A stretch of DNA of 5,634 nucleotides from Nitrospira sp. (GTDB lineage: Bacteria; Nitrospirota; Nitrospiria; Nitrospirales; Nitrospiraceae): contig JANYBU010000068.1 of assembly GCA_025360665.1 (NCBI GenBank), forward strand, positions 1-5,634. Direction: 5' to 3'. Below are positions 1 through 5,634 of this stretch, piece by piece. The translations under genes and the position numbers were made by a program. The first letter of the stretch is position 1, and every line of letters begins with the position of its first letter. A model generated the notes under the pieces. That model saw only the letters and a program-made list of their open reading frames with translations. It was not told where the DNA came from and searched no databases.

Positions 1-1013
1 CTTTTTTTATCGCTGACGAAGTCGAGCGAATGGTTCTTACCCTTCTTGCCCTGGTCTTTCACGATGAGATCCAGGAAATGGTCGAACGATGCAAGGGCCT
101 TAGCCGGGTCAGAGGCCCAAGTCAAGGCATGCGTGAATTGTTTGATGAGCACGGCGGTCAGCCGCAATTGCTGCTGCTCTGCGGAGTCGAGCAGCTTCTG
201 CCCATCGCGATTCCTGACAGAAAAACGATCGTGCAGTTTGGTGCCATCGCATTCGATTTGGGCCTTGGTAATGTATATGTTGCGCATGGCCAGGGCATTC
301 GCAAGCGCATAGAGAAAGGCCGGAGTATCATCCGATTGGATGTCCATGATCGTATCTGTCGGTGATTGGCTATTGTCGAAGGTAATCTGCACCGTATGGA
401 GCAGGCCGGTGAAGGCACTTCGCTGCTTGTCCAATCGTTCGACGAGCCGGCGGTTGACGTATTGGCGTGCCTGGTCGAACCGGCCGGCCTCCAGCAGTTG
501 AATGATCTCGGTGACCGTCTGTCGGAGAGCATCGTGTTGTGGTGAGGAAAAGCCTGTTCGGTCTATGGGATGCACCAGGAAAACATCGACGATTTTCTTG
601 CGGCTTAAGCCGGGCCGGCCTCTAGTCCGGCGGGTCGTCGAGGGAGCCTCCCGGCGCGGCGATGGAGCGGGCGAGGCCTCCACGAAGGTATAGACCCGTC
701 CTTCTTCGATATTGAGTCCGAAGGCCGAGAGCACACCGCAGATGGCGGAGAATTCCGAGAAGTAGTCGTAGGCGACGATGCTGATTTCTGATCGACCCGC
801 TCCTTTATCGAGCACCGATAATTCGCAGGGGTGGTCCGGCGTGAGCCGGCTAGCAAGCTGAATATGGTGGGCGATGGCATCCGGTTGGAATCGCTTAAAG
901 TACTCGGGGTCCATCCGTGACACGAAGTCCCGGAGTACCTCATCATCGACATCTGGACAAAGGGGGGCCAGGGTCTTGATGATCGACTCGCGTGATCCAG
1001 GCCCACCCGTCAT
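1..1013 (-). CDS. ACT-domain regulatory protein, GlnD/GlnE-related, C-terminus beyond the window
   Basis: The frame is open without a stop from the ATG at 1013 to the left edge, giving 337 residues; the C-terminus is missing. Two ACT-like regions are visible. The first covers about residues 76-150 (SEISIVAYDYFSEFSAICG, then GLNIEEGRVYTF) and is interrupted near residues 113-139 by a Pro/Ser/Arg-rich stretch before KKIVDVFLVHPI. The second covers about residues 221-285 (TIMDIQSDDTPAFLYALANA, then AQIECDGTKLHDRFSVRNRDG) and resembles the C-terminal ACT repeats of GlnD, which sense glutamine. No nucleotidyltransferase or HD motif is visible, but one could lie in the missing part. The gene is divergent from a GlnE-like gene 65 bases away, so a role in control of glutamine synthetase or PII is inferred. 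From memory, some GlnE-family proteins of planctomycetes have a similar N-terminus; this is unverified. No Shine-Dalgarno precedes the ATG. That the gene is real is nearly certain; its exact product is not. Confidence 0.82.
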   Translation of the reverse strand, partial: MTGGPGSRESIIKTLAPLCPDVDDEVLRDFVSRMDPEYFKRFQPDAIAHHIQLASRLTPDHPCELSVLDKGAGRSEISIVAYDYFSEFSAICGVLSAFGLNIEEGRVYTFVEASPAPSPRREAPSTTRRTRGRPGLSRKKIVDVFLVHPIDRTGFSSPQHDALRQTVTEIIQLLEAGRFDQARQYVNRRLVERLDKQRSAFTGLLHTVQITFDNSQSPTDTIMDIQSDDTPAFLYALANALAMRNIYITKAQIECDGTKLHDRFSVRNRDGQKLLDSAEQQQLRLTAVLIKQFTHALTWASDPAKALASFDHFLDLIVKDQGKKGKNHSLDFVSDKK

Positions 1014-1019
1014 AGCTCG

Positions 1020-1048
1020 AGTATAGCCGAAGAGGGGTTCATTGTGCG
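1020..1048 (-). promoter_or_regulatory. Candidate sigma70-type promoter of the ACT-domain gene
   Basis: Read on the minus strand, TATACT (1025-1020; five of six consensus bases) follows CGCACA (1048-1043; three of six) at a 17-base spacing. Only six bases separate the -10 box from the ATG at 1013, so the expected transcription start falls on the A of the start codon. The -35 box overlaps that of the opposite promoter. This is inferred from sequence alone, and the -35 match is weak. Confidence 0.4.
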
Positions 1049-1070
1049 AGCGCCAATGTATGAGTATAAT
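1042..1070 (+). promoter_or_regulatory. Candidate sigma70-type promoter of the GlnE-like gene
   Basis: A perfect TATAAT at 1065-1070 lies 17 bases downstream of TTGTGC (1042-1047; three of six -35 consensus bases). Eight bases separate the -10 box from the ATG at 1079, and that A is the only purine close to the expected +1. A leaderless message is therefore plausible. No Shine-Dalgarno-like sequence lies at a useful distance. The -35 box shares bases 1043-1047 with the divergent promoter, so the two probably cannot be occupied by polymerase together. Confidence 0.45.
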
Positions 1071-1078
1071 GCCTGCCT

Positions 1079-2821
1079 ATGACAGCTCCTCCCAAGAAGC
1101 AAGCGCCGCGCTATTGTGCCGCTCCTACCCTCGCGTGGGCTGCTCGACCAGATCCAACCCCTGTCCTATTAGCGCCCGGGCTGGAACTAGCCCAGGTTGA
1201 AGCAATTCTTAAATGCTACGGACTCCAGCGCATTAAGGATGCCGATGCGAATCTGCAGTCGATGGCGGGCGATCCGCAGCAGCGACGTCAGTTGGCAGAC
1301 ATCCTGCCCGCGCTGCTTGAGGCCATCGGGCGGACCGCCGACCCAGATCTGGCCTTGAACCACTGGGAACGTTGGCTCGCGAGCGGAGTCAGTCGGTCGG
1401 CCGTGTTGGAATATCTGGGCAGCGCTCCCCGCATGGTGGACCTGGTGTGCACGATCTTCGGGAACAGTAACTCGCTCGCCTTCACCCTTGTCCGCGATCC
1501 TCTGCTGCTGTACTGGCTGGCCCAACAGAATGTGTTGTCCACCGCGCCGGCCAAGGCGGTGATGGAACGTACGATCAGGCAAAGTCTGGAAAGTGTCACC
1601 GCCACTGACCTCAAGTTGGACGCGCTCAAACGATTCCGTCGTCGAGAGATGCTGCGCATCGGCGTGCGTGATCTTCTCCGCTTGGCGGATGTGGAGGAAA
1701 CGACCGCCTCCCTCTCGGATCTGGCTTCGGTCCTGATCGATGCCGCCTACCGTATTGTGGATGCCGATCTACGGGCCCAGTACGGCATTCCCATGCACCG
1801 GAATCGGCAGGGGCGGTGGGTGGAGACCGGCTTCACCGTCATTGGGATGGGGAAGTTGGGCGGACATGAGCTCAACTATAGCTCTGACGTGGACGTGCTC
1901 TATGTCTGTGAATCCCATGAGGGAGAAACTAGGTCGGCTGCGTCAGGACGCGCGAAGGCGAAGGGTCCTGTGCAGGGCGGGCTGTCCAATGAAGAGTACT
2001 TTGAAATTCTCGCGCGGGAGCTCACGAAGGTGTTGACCGAACAGACCCATGAAGGGTACCTCTATCGCGTGGACCTCCGCTTGCGAGCAGAAGGTTCGGT
2101 GGGGCAGCTCACTCGCTCACTCGACGAGTATGCGAAGTACTATCGGACGAGAGGACAAGTGTGGGAACGATTGGCCTTGCTGAAAGCCTGGCCCATCGCC
2201 GGGTCGCGGGAGGTCGGGAGATCGTTCATCAAGATGGTGAGGCCCTTTGTGCTGGCACCCTCATCGAAACGGCCGGATGTCGAACAGGGGCTTGCGATTG
2301 TGGAGGAGGTCCGATCGGTCAAAGAGCGGATTGATGCGAAGATGGCGGAGCGCGGGCAAGAGCAGCGCAACGTGAAGCTGGGCGGCGGAGGCATCCGCGA
2401 GATTGAGTTTTTCGTCCAAACAATCCAAGTGCTTGCCGGTCATCGACTGTCTGGGATCTTGGACCGAGGGACCGTCGGCTCGTTAGCGCGACTGCACAGC
2501 GCAGGCATCCTTTCGGCGAAACAGCAGAGCGGCCTCACCCGCGCCTATCAGTTTCTCCGGGACGTCGAGCATAAACTGCAGATGGTGCACGACCTGCAAA
2601 CACATGCGTTGCCGGATCGACAGGATAAACTCGAACGGTGCGCGATCAGAATGGGCTACACGGGGGCGAGTCGATCGGCCGCCCTCCAGCAATTTCAAGC
2701 CGACCATGCCGCCCATCGGACCGTTGTGCATGATATCTTTCGATCGTTCTTCGAAACGCCAAAAACTTCGGCAATGCTCAAGAAAACTTTTCGGCTAATA
2801 GCACGAAAGCCGGCGAAATAG
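1079..2821 (+). CDS. glnE: Single-domain GlnE-family glutamine synthetase adenylyltransferase/adenylyl-removing protein
   Basis: GlnE modifies a tyrosine of glutamine synthetase with AMP and removes it according to nitrogen status. This 580-residue protein has an N-terminal helical region (about residues 60-250, including RFRRREMLRI at 185-194). Next comes the nucleotidyltransferase core GMGKLGGHELNYSSDVDV at 256-273, with putative metal-binding Asp270 and Asp272, and YRVDLRLRAEG with Asp332. Then follows KLGGGGIREIEF at 433-444 and a C-terminal helical bundle. The GGIREIEF and YRVDxRLR forms match the N-terminal adenylyl-removing half of E. coli GlnE rather than its transferase half (GGITDIEF, YEVDARLR). 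Family members have about 950 residues and two such domains; here the second is absent and a clean TAG ends the frame. The usual RLRP is RLRA. The ATG at 1079 is the first start after an in-frame stop at 1067-1069, and no Shine-Dalgarno is seen. Family assignment is secure; which reaction it performs is not. Confidence 0.82.
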   Translation: MTAPPKKQAPRYCAAPTLAWAARPDPTPVLLAPGLELAQVEAILKCYGLQRIKDADANLQSMAGDPQQRRQLADILPALLEAIGRTADPDLALNHWERWLASGVSRSAVLEYLGSAPRMVDLVCTIFGNSNSLAFTLVRDPLLLYWLAQQNVLSTAPAKAVMERTIRQSLESVTATDLKLDALKRFRRREMLRIGVRDLLRLADVEETTASLSDLASVLIDAAYRIVDADLRAQYGIPMHRNRQGRWVETGFTVIGMGKLGGHELNYSSDVDVLYVCESHEGETRSAASGRAKAKGPVQGGLSNEEYFEILARELTKVLTEQTHEGYLYRVDLRLRAEGSVGQLTRSLDEYAKYYRTRGQVWERLALLKAWPIAGSREVGRSFIKMVRPFVLAPSSKRPDVEQGLAIVEEVRSVKERIDAKMAERGQEQRNVKLGGGGIREIEFFVQTIQVLAGHRLSGILDRGTVGSLARLHSAGILSAKQQSGLTRAYQFLRDVEHKLQMVHDLQTHALPDRQDKLERCAIRMGYTGASRSAALQQFQADHAAHRTVVHDIFRSFFETPKTSAMLKKTFRLIARKPAK

Positions 2822-2833
2822 CCCCACGCAGCT

Positions 2834-2868
2834 CGAAGGGCTCAGCAGACGAGCCGCTGAGTCCTTCG
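2834..2868. terminator. Hairpin between convergent genes, possible two-way terminator
   Basis: Arms 2834-2846 and 2856-2868 pair over 13 positions (12 Watson-Crick plus one G-U) around a nine-base loop. The hairpin starts 12 bases after the GlnE-like stop codon and also lies downstream of the small minus-strand gene. No clear U-run follows on either strand, so intrinsic termination would be weak; it may mainly protect 3' ends. It belongs to the diverged repeat described at 2834-2942. Confidence 0.5.
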
Positions 2869-2942
2869 CTCTTAGTCCCCAGCTAGTAGCGATACGCTAT
2901 CAGCGCTTTCTCTTTTCATAGTACATACCTTCCATGCCGTGG
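2834..2942 (-). repeat. Vestigial copy of the groEL 3' end and trailer
   Basis: Bases 2919-2942 match the real groEL end at 3456-3479 at 23 of 24 positions. Read on the minus strand they encode HGMEGMY, the GroEL C-terminus, but the stop TAA has become TAT and reading continues for six more codons (YEKRKR) to a TGA. Patchy similarity continues through the trailer (for example 2881-2896 against 3414-3429, 13 of 16) to a shared CGAAGGG at 2834 and 3369. Distances from that heptamer to the shared GTACAT differ by only two bases (87 against 89). No chaperonin sequence lies beyond 2942; the small unknown gene ends there instead. It is probably an old duplication, or one end of an insertion at the groEL 3' end. 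Confidence 0.7.
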
Positions 2943-2948
2943 CGGGAG

Positions 2949-3341
2949 CTAGTCGGCGTATCGCAGATCACGATCGCTGGCGAGCGAAAGGTAGGTTTCA
3001 CCCCATTGATGTGGGCTTTCGAGACTCCAGCGCCCATCAATGTCTAAAGGCCTGAAACGGAGGCCGTAAGCCCCTCCATAGACCAGATGGGTCAGGCCCG
3101 CGCCGGAGTCTTCAACCAACTGGGCATAGGCCGGGCATGCAGGCGTCTGTGCATCGTCGCTCCAGCCAGTGACCCAGTACCACTCCCCGGCGGGGTTTCG
3201 GTCATCGAGTCGAATCTGGAGAATCAGTCGAGCGGGACCGATCTCCTTAAACCGCGCGAAAACGCTGCCTTCGCAATTTTCGTTTGATTCAACTTCGACA
3301 ATCACGGGACAGCCTCTTGACTCGTTATAGCCGACGCTCAT
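2949..3341 (-). CDS. Small soluble protein of unknown function (130 residues)
   Basis: I do not recognise this protein. It begins MSVGYNESRGCPVIVEVES and ends in SLASDRDLRYAD. It is acidic, rich in Trp, Tyr and Gly, has three Cys, and lacks a signal peptide, membrane segment or obvious catalytic motif. Alternating hydrophobic stretches such as RLILQIRL and HLVYGGAYGLRF suggest a mainly beta fold (inference). The ATG at 3341 is chosen; a TTG at 3362 in the same frame would add seven residues, and neither has a convincing Shine-Dalgarno. It lies just downstream of the groEL terminator in the same direction, so it would need read-through or its own promoter. TAGAAT at the start codon resembles a -10 box but has no good -35. 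The gene converges with the GlnE-like gene and is bracketed by the two groEL-end repeats. A spurious frame cannot be fully excluded. Confidence 0.6.
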   Translation of the reverse strand: MSVGYNESRGCPVIVEVESNENCEGSVFARFKEIGPARLILQIRLDDRNPAGEWYWVTGWSDDAQTPACPAYAQLVEDSGAGLTHLVYGGAYGLRFRPLDIDGRWSLESPHQWGETYLSLASDRDLRYAD

Positions 3342-3368
3342 TCTAACGCGATATGAGGCCAAGAAACA

Positions 3369-3479
3369 CGAAGGGCCCGGTGGCTTCCCACCGGGCCCTC
3401 ATGCTTCACTCCGAGCTATCAGCTATACGACGCCATTAGCTCTTAGTTCTTGTCTTAGTACATGCCTTCCATGCCGTGG
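3369..3479 (-). repeat. groEL 3' end and trailer, the intact partner of the repeat at 2834-2942
   Basis: This block includes the last groEL codons, the TAA stop, the trailer and the terminator. It is repeated in the same orientation about 536 bases away (2834-2942). The best-conserved part is 3456-3479; the hairpin interiors differ between the copies while their outer bases are shared. The two copies flank the small unknown gene. Confidence 0.7.
3372..3399 (-). terminator. Rho-independent terminator of the groES-groEL operon
   Basis: A perfect 12-base-pair GC-rich stem (3372-3383 with 3388-3399) closes a four-base loop, GAAG in the minus-strand transcript. It is followed in that direction by the U-rich TTCGTGTTTCTT. 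It lies about 55 bases after the groEL stop codon and ends about 30 bases before the ATG of the next gene, so it should separate that gene from the chaperonin operon. Confidence 0.85.
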
Positions 3480-5092
3480 TTGTGTCCACCTGCACCACCG
3501 GCTGCTTCTTTCTTCTCTTCCGGCAGTTCGGTGATCATCACCTCGGTCGTGAGCATCAATCCCGCCACGCTCGCCGCGTTCTGCAACGCGCAACGCGACA
3601 CCTTGGTGGGGTCGATGATACCGGCCTTGATCATGTCCACATATTCCTCGGTCGCGGCGTTGTAACCGCCGCTGGGGTTCTTGTCGTTGCGCACTTTCTC
3701 AACGATGATGGAGCCTTCCATCCCGGCGTTTGCCGCGATTTGACGAATCGGCTCTTCGAGCGCGCGGCGGATGATATTGACTCCCACCTGTTGTTCCGCC
3801 GCCAGCTTGAGCGAATCCAACGCGCCGATGCAACGGAGATAGGCCGTTCCGCCGCCAGGAACAATCCCTTCCTCGACGGCCGCCTTGGTGGCGTGCAACG
3901 CGTCTTCGACGCGCGCCTTCTTTTCCTTCATTTCGGTTTCGGTCGCGGCACCGACGTTGATGACGGCCACACCGCCCACGAGCTTCGCGAGCCGCTCTTG
4001 GAGCTTCTCTCGATCGTAGTCGGAGGTCGTCTCGTCGATCTGTGCCTTGATCTGCTTCACGCGGCCTTCGATCTTCTTCGGATCGCCAAAGCCTTCCACG
4101 ATTGTGGTGTTGTCCTTGTCGACCGTGATGCGCTTGGCGCGGCCGAGGTCCGTGAGCTTCACGTTTTCCAGCTTGATGCCGATATCTTCCGAGATCACCT
4201 GGCCGCCGGTGAGGATCGAGATATCCTCCAGCATGGCCTTGCGGCGATCGCCGAATCCAGGGGCCTTGATGGCCGTCACGTTGAGCGTGCCACGGAGTTT
4301 ATTTACCACCAGAGTCGCCAAGGCTTCGCCTTCCACGTCTTCCGCGAGGATGACGAGCGGCTTGCCCATCTTGGCGACCTGCTCGAGAACCGGCAGCAAG
4401 TCCTTCATGCTGCTGATCTTCTTCTCAGAAATGAGAATGAGCGGGTCTTCCATGATGGCTTCCATCCGCTCGGCGTTGGTGACGAAGTAGGGGGAGATGT
4501 AGCCGCGGTCGAACTGCATGCCTTCGACCACGTCCAACGAGGTGGTCATGGACTTGGCTTCTTCAACCGTGATCACGCCATCCTTGCCGACTTTCTCCAT
4601 CGCTTCTGCGATGAGGTCGCCGATGGTCTTGTCGTTGTTGGCTGAAATCGTTCCGACTTGGGAAATCTCATTCTTGTTCTGGCAGGGCTTGCTCAGCTTC
4701 TTGAGTTCGTTGATGACGACTTCGACGGCCTTGTTGATTCCCCGCTGAATTTCCATCGGGTTCGCGCCGGCGGTGATGTTCTTCACGCCTTCACGATAGA
4801 TCGCCTGGGCCAGCACGGTCGCGGTCGTGGTTCCGTCGCCTGCCGTGTCGCTGGTCTTGCTGGCGACTTCACGGACAAGCTGGGCACCCATGTTCTCGTA
4901 CGGGTTCTTGAGTTCGACTTCTTTGGCGACGGTCACGCCGTCCTTGGTAATCGTCGGGGCGCCGAACTTCTTGTCGAGAATCGCGTTGCGGCCCTTCGGG
5001 CCGAGTGTTGCCTTGACGGCGTCGGCGAGCTGGTTCACCCCTCTGAGGATGGACGCGCGCGCTGCGTCACCGTACATAAGTTGCTTTGCCAT
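3455..5092 (-). CDS. groEL: Chaperonin GroEL (Hsp60 / Cpn60)
   Basis: GroEL is the cytoplasmic 14-mer ATPase that folds proteins inside a double-ring cage capped by GroES. The 545-residue product is full length for the family. Visible hallmarks are the nucleotide-binding TLGPKGRN (29-36), KDGVTV (50-55) and GDGTTTATVLA (85-95, Asp86), the apical-domain YISPYFVTN and KAPGFGDRRKAML, and the Cpn60 signature AAVEEGIVPGGG (about residues 403-414), preceded by ARVEDALHAT with the Asp needed for ATP hydrolysis. The tail is short and ends GGHNHGMEGMY, with two His and fewer Gly-Met repeats than E. coli. The ATG at 5092 has a strong Shine-Dalgarno, AGGGAGGA (5106-5099), seven bases upstream. The gene follows groES by 55 bases and no clear promoter is seen between them, so the two are presumably co-transcribed. 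A strong terminator follows at 3372-3399. There is no sign of damage or transfer. Confidence 0.99.
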   Translation of the reverse strand: MAKQLMYGDAARASILRGVNQLADAVKATLGPKGRNAILDKKFGAPTITKDGVTVAKEVELKNPYENMGAQLVREVASKTSDTAGDGTTTATVLAQAIYREGVKNITAGANPMEIQRGINKAVEVVINELKKLSKPCQNKNEISQVGTISANNDKTIGDLIAEAMEKVGKDGVITVEEAKSMTTSLDVVEGMQFDRGYISPYFVTNAERMEAIMEDPLILISEKKISSMKDLLPVLEQVAKMGKPLVILAEDVEGEALATLVVNKLRGTLNVTAIKAPGFGDRRKAMLEDISILTGGQVISEDIGIKLENVKLTDLGRAKRITVDKDNTTIVEGFGDPKKIEGRVKQIKAQIDETTSDYDREKLQERLAKLVGGVAVINVGAATETEMKEKKARVEDALHATKAAVEEGIVPGGGTAYLRCIGALDSLKLAAEQQVGVNIIRRALEEPIRQIAANAGMEGSIIVEKVRNDKNPSGGYNAATEEYVDMIKAGIIDPTKVSRCALQNAASVAGLMLTTEVMITELPEEKKEAAGGAGGHNHGMEGMY

Positions 5093-5147
5093 TGGTGTTC
5101 CTCCCTTAAAAAGTATCGTTGTTGTTGTGTGTGCGTAGGTATGTTGA

Positions 5148-5456
5148 TTAGCTGGTGAAGACTCCGAGGATGTCCTCTTCCTTCAGGATCAAACAGTCCT
5201 CGTCTTCGATCCGGAGCTTGCTGCCTGAGTATTTGTCGAAGAGAACTTGCTCGCCGACTTTCACATTCTCAACCTTCTTGCCGATGGCTTGCACGATGCC
5301 CCGTTGCGGCTTTTCTTTCGCGCTGTCCGGCACATAGATCCCGCCGGATGTCCGGTCCAATTCCTCGGTGTAGGTGACGAATACCCGGTCACCCAGAGGC
5401 GAGAACCCCTTGGTTAAGTCCTTCTTCTCTGTCTTCTCCTTGGCTGCAGTGCTCAT
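5148..5456 (-). CDS. groES: Co-chaperonin GroES (Hsp10 / Cpn10)
   Basis: GroES forms the heptameric lid that closes the GroEL folding chamber. The 102-residue product contains the family core: FSPLGDRVFV (18-27), a mobile loop at about 32-50 with the GroEL-contacting GGIYVP, KVGEQVLFDKYSG (66-78), and a C-terminal DCLILKEEDILGVF. Two departures from E. coli are visible. A K/E-rich extension of about 15 residues (MSTAAKEKTEKKDLTKG) precedes the core. The roof hairpin is shortened to GKKVENVKVGE, lacking roughly seven to nine residues, as I recall also for some other phyla such as Bacteroidetes. The ATG at 5456 is well supported by the Shine-Dalgarno GAGGAGGG seven bases upstream, so the extension belongs to the protein. 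It is the first gene of the operon with groEL. Confidence 0.97.
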   Translation of the reverse strand: MSTAAKEKTEKKDLTKGFSPLGDRVFVTYTEELDRTSGGIYVPDSAKEKPQRGIVQAIGKKVENVKVGEQVLFDKYSGSKLRIEDEDCLILKEEDILGVFTS

Positions 5457-5463
5457 AACAACA

Positions 5464-5471
5464 CCCTCCTC
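5464..5471 (-). promoter_or_regulatory. groES ribosome binding site
   Basis: GAGGAGGG on the minus strand ends seven bases before the ATG at 5456. This is near-ideal complementarity and spacing. It fixes the groES start and shows that the lysine-rich N-terminal extension is translated. Together with the equally strong groEL site, it shows that this genome uses Shine-Dalgarno initiation, unlike the divergent pair on the left. Confidence 0.85.
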
Positions 5472-5535
5472 GTAAAGTTAACCCGGTGAATTTAAACGAT
5501 GTAGAACAGGTTCGAACTCGATGGCGTAACCGTGG

Positions 5536-5580
5536 TACTCCCGAACGAGCAGAAGCCCTGATCCGCTGAACACGGGAGTA
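5536..5580. repeat. Perfect 8-base inverted repeat upstream of groES
   Basis: TACTCCCG (5536-5543) and its exact reverse complement (5573-5580) are separated by 29 bases. The right arm adjoins the candidate -10 box and covers the expected transcription start. It could be an operator or a 5' leader stem. One such 8-base pair is expected by chance in roughly a quarter of regions this size, so the evidence is weak. Confidence 0.25.
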
Positions 5581-5608
5581 GAGATAGCCTCGGGTTCGTC
5601 CAAGTCAA
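5581..5608 (-). promoter_or_regulatory. Candidate groES-groEL promoter
   Basis: On the minus strand TTGACT (5608-5603; five of six consensus bases) is followed after 16 bases by TATCTC (5586-5581; three of six). This would give a leader of roughly 115-120 bases before groES. The -10 match is poor, so the promoter may be weak, or recognised by another sigma factor. No CIRCE-type inverted repeat (TTAGCACTC-N9-GAGTGCTAA) occurs between groES and the right edge. Confidence 0.3.
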
Positions 5609-5634
5609 GGGGGAGAAATGAGGAAATTCTTCCA

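Noticed and set aside
1..11. A-run in the minus-strand gene as a programmed frameshift site
   Set aside because: The zero frame (GAT AAA AAA) does not match a standard slippery heptamer, and the downstream sequence lies outside the window.
158..1006. Shorter open frames at 158-532 and 605-1006 on the minus strand, and 30-365 on the plus strand
   Set aside because: They are out-of-frame shadows of the continuous 1-1013 minus-strand gene, whose translation has ACT-like domains; theirs are low-complexity.
1014..1078. Possible sigma54 promoter before the nitrogen genes
   Set aside because: No TGGCAC-N5-TTGCA-like pair occurs on either strand; the region is better explained by sigma70-type boxes.
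2905..2941. Tiny reading frame on the minus strand through the groEL-tail copy (HGMEGMY and six more codons)
   Set aside because: It has no ribosome site or independent start and is best read as a remnant within the repeat, not a gene.
3476..4645. Long open frame (389 codons) on the plus strand opposite groEL
   Set aside because: It is wholly antisense to an unmistakable groEL. Its His/Asp/Arg-rich translation mirrors groEL codon use, and no ribosome site supports it.
5618..5634. ATG at 5618 on the plus strand after a purine-rich AAGGGGGAG, reading MRKFF
   Set aside because: Only five full codons are inside the window, the ribosome-site spacing is short, and the purines also form the complement of the candidate groES promoter region. 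It cannot be supported.

Overview
The window (5634 bases, moderately GC-rich) looks like chromosomal DNA from a free-living bacterium. The GroEL and GroES sequences suggest a member of the Nitrospira/Nitrospirota group, but that is an impression from sequence style and was not tested. Five protein genes are supported: two divergent nitrogen-regulation genes on the left, a small gene of unknown function in the middle, and a groES-groEL operon read leftwards on the right. No RNA gene, insertion sequence or CRISPR array is visible.

Left (1-2821). A minus-strand gene starts at 1013 and runs off the left edge. Its visible 337 residues contain two ACT-like regulatory domains resembling those of GlnD. 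A 65-base gap separates it from a plus-strand gene at 1079-2821. That gene encodes a 580-residue protein of the GlnE family, the enzymes that add AMP to glutamine synthetase and remove it. It carries only one nucleotidyltransferase domain, with motifs of the adenylyl-removing type, where canonical GlnE has two. The ACT protein may be a regulatory partner, or its unseen part may hold the other catalytic half. The gap holds two back-to-back promoter-like sequences whose -10 boxes sit 6 and 8 bases before the two ATGs, with no Shine-Dalgarno sequence, so both messages may be leaderless.

Middle (2822-3454). The GlnE-like gene converges with a small minus-strand gene (2949-3341) of unrecognised function, with a hairpin between them. 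This small gene lies between two diverged direct copies of a block of about 110 bases. The block consists of the last codons of groEL, its trailer and a hairpin. One copy is the genuine groEL end; the other is a vestige with no chaperonin gene attached.

Right (3455-5634). groES and groEL form a classic bicistronic operon with strong Shine-Dalgarno sites, a 55-base gap and a strong terminator at 3372-3399. GroES has a lysine-rich N-terminal extension and a shortened roof loop. No CIRCE operator is visible in the 178 bases upstream of groES, so heat-shock control, if present, uses something else or lies farther upstream.
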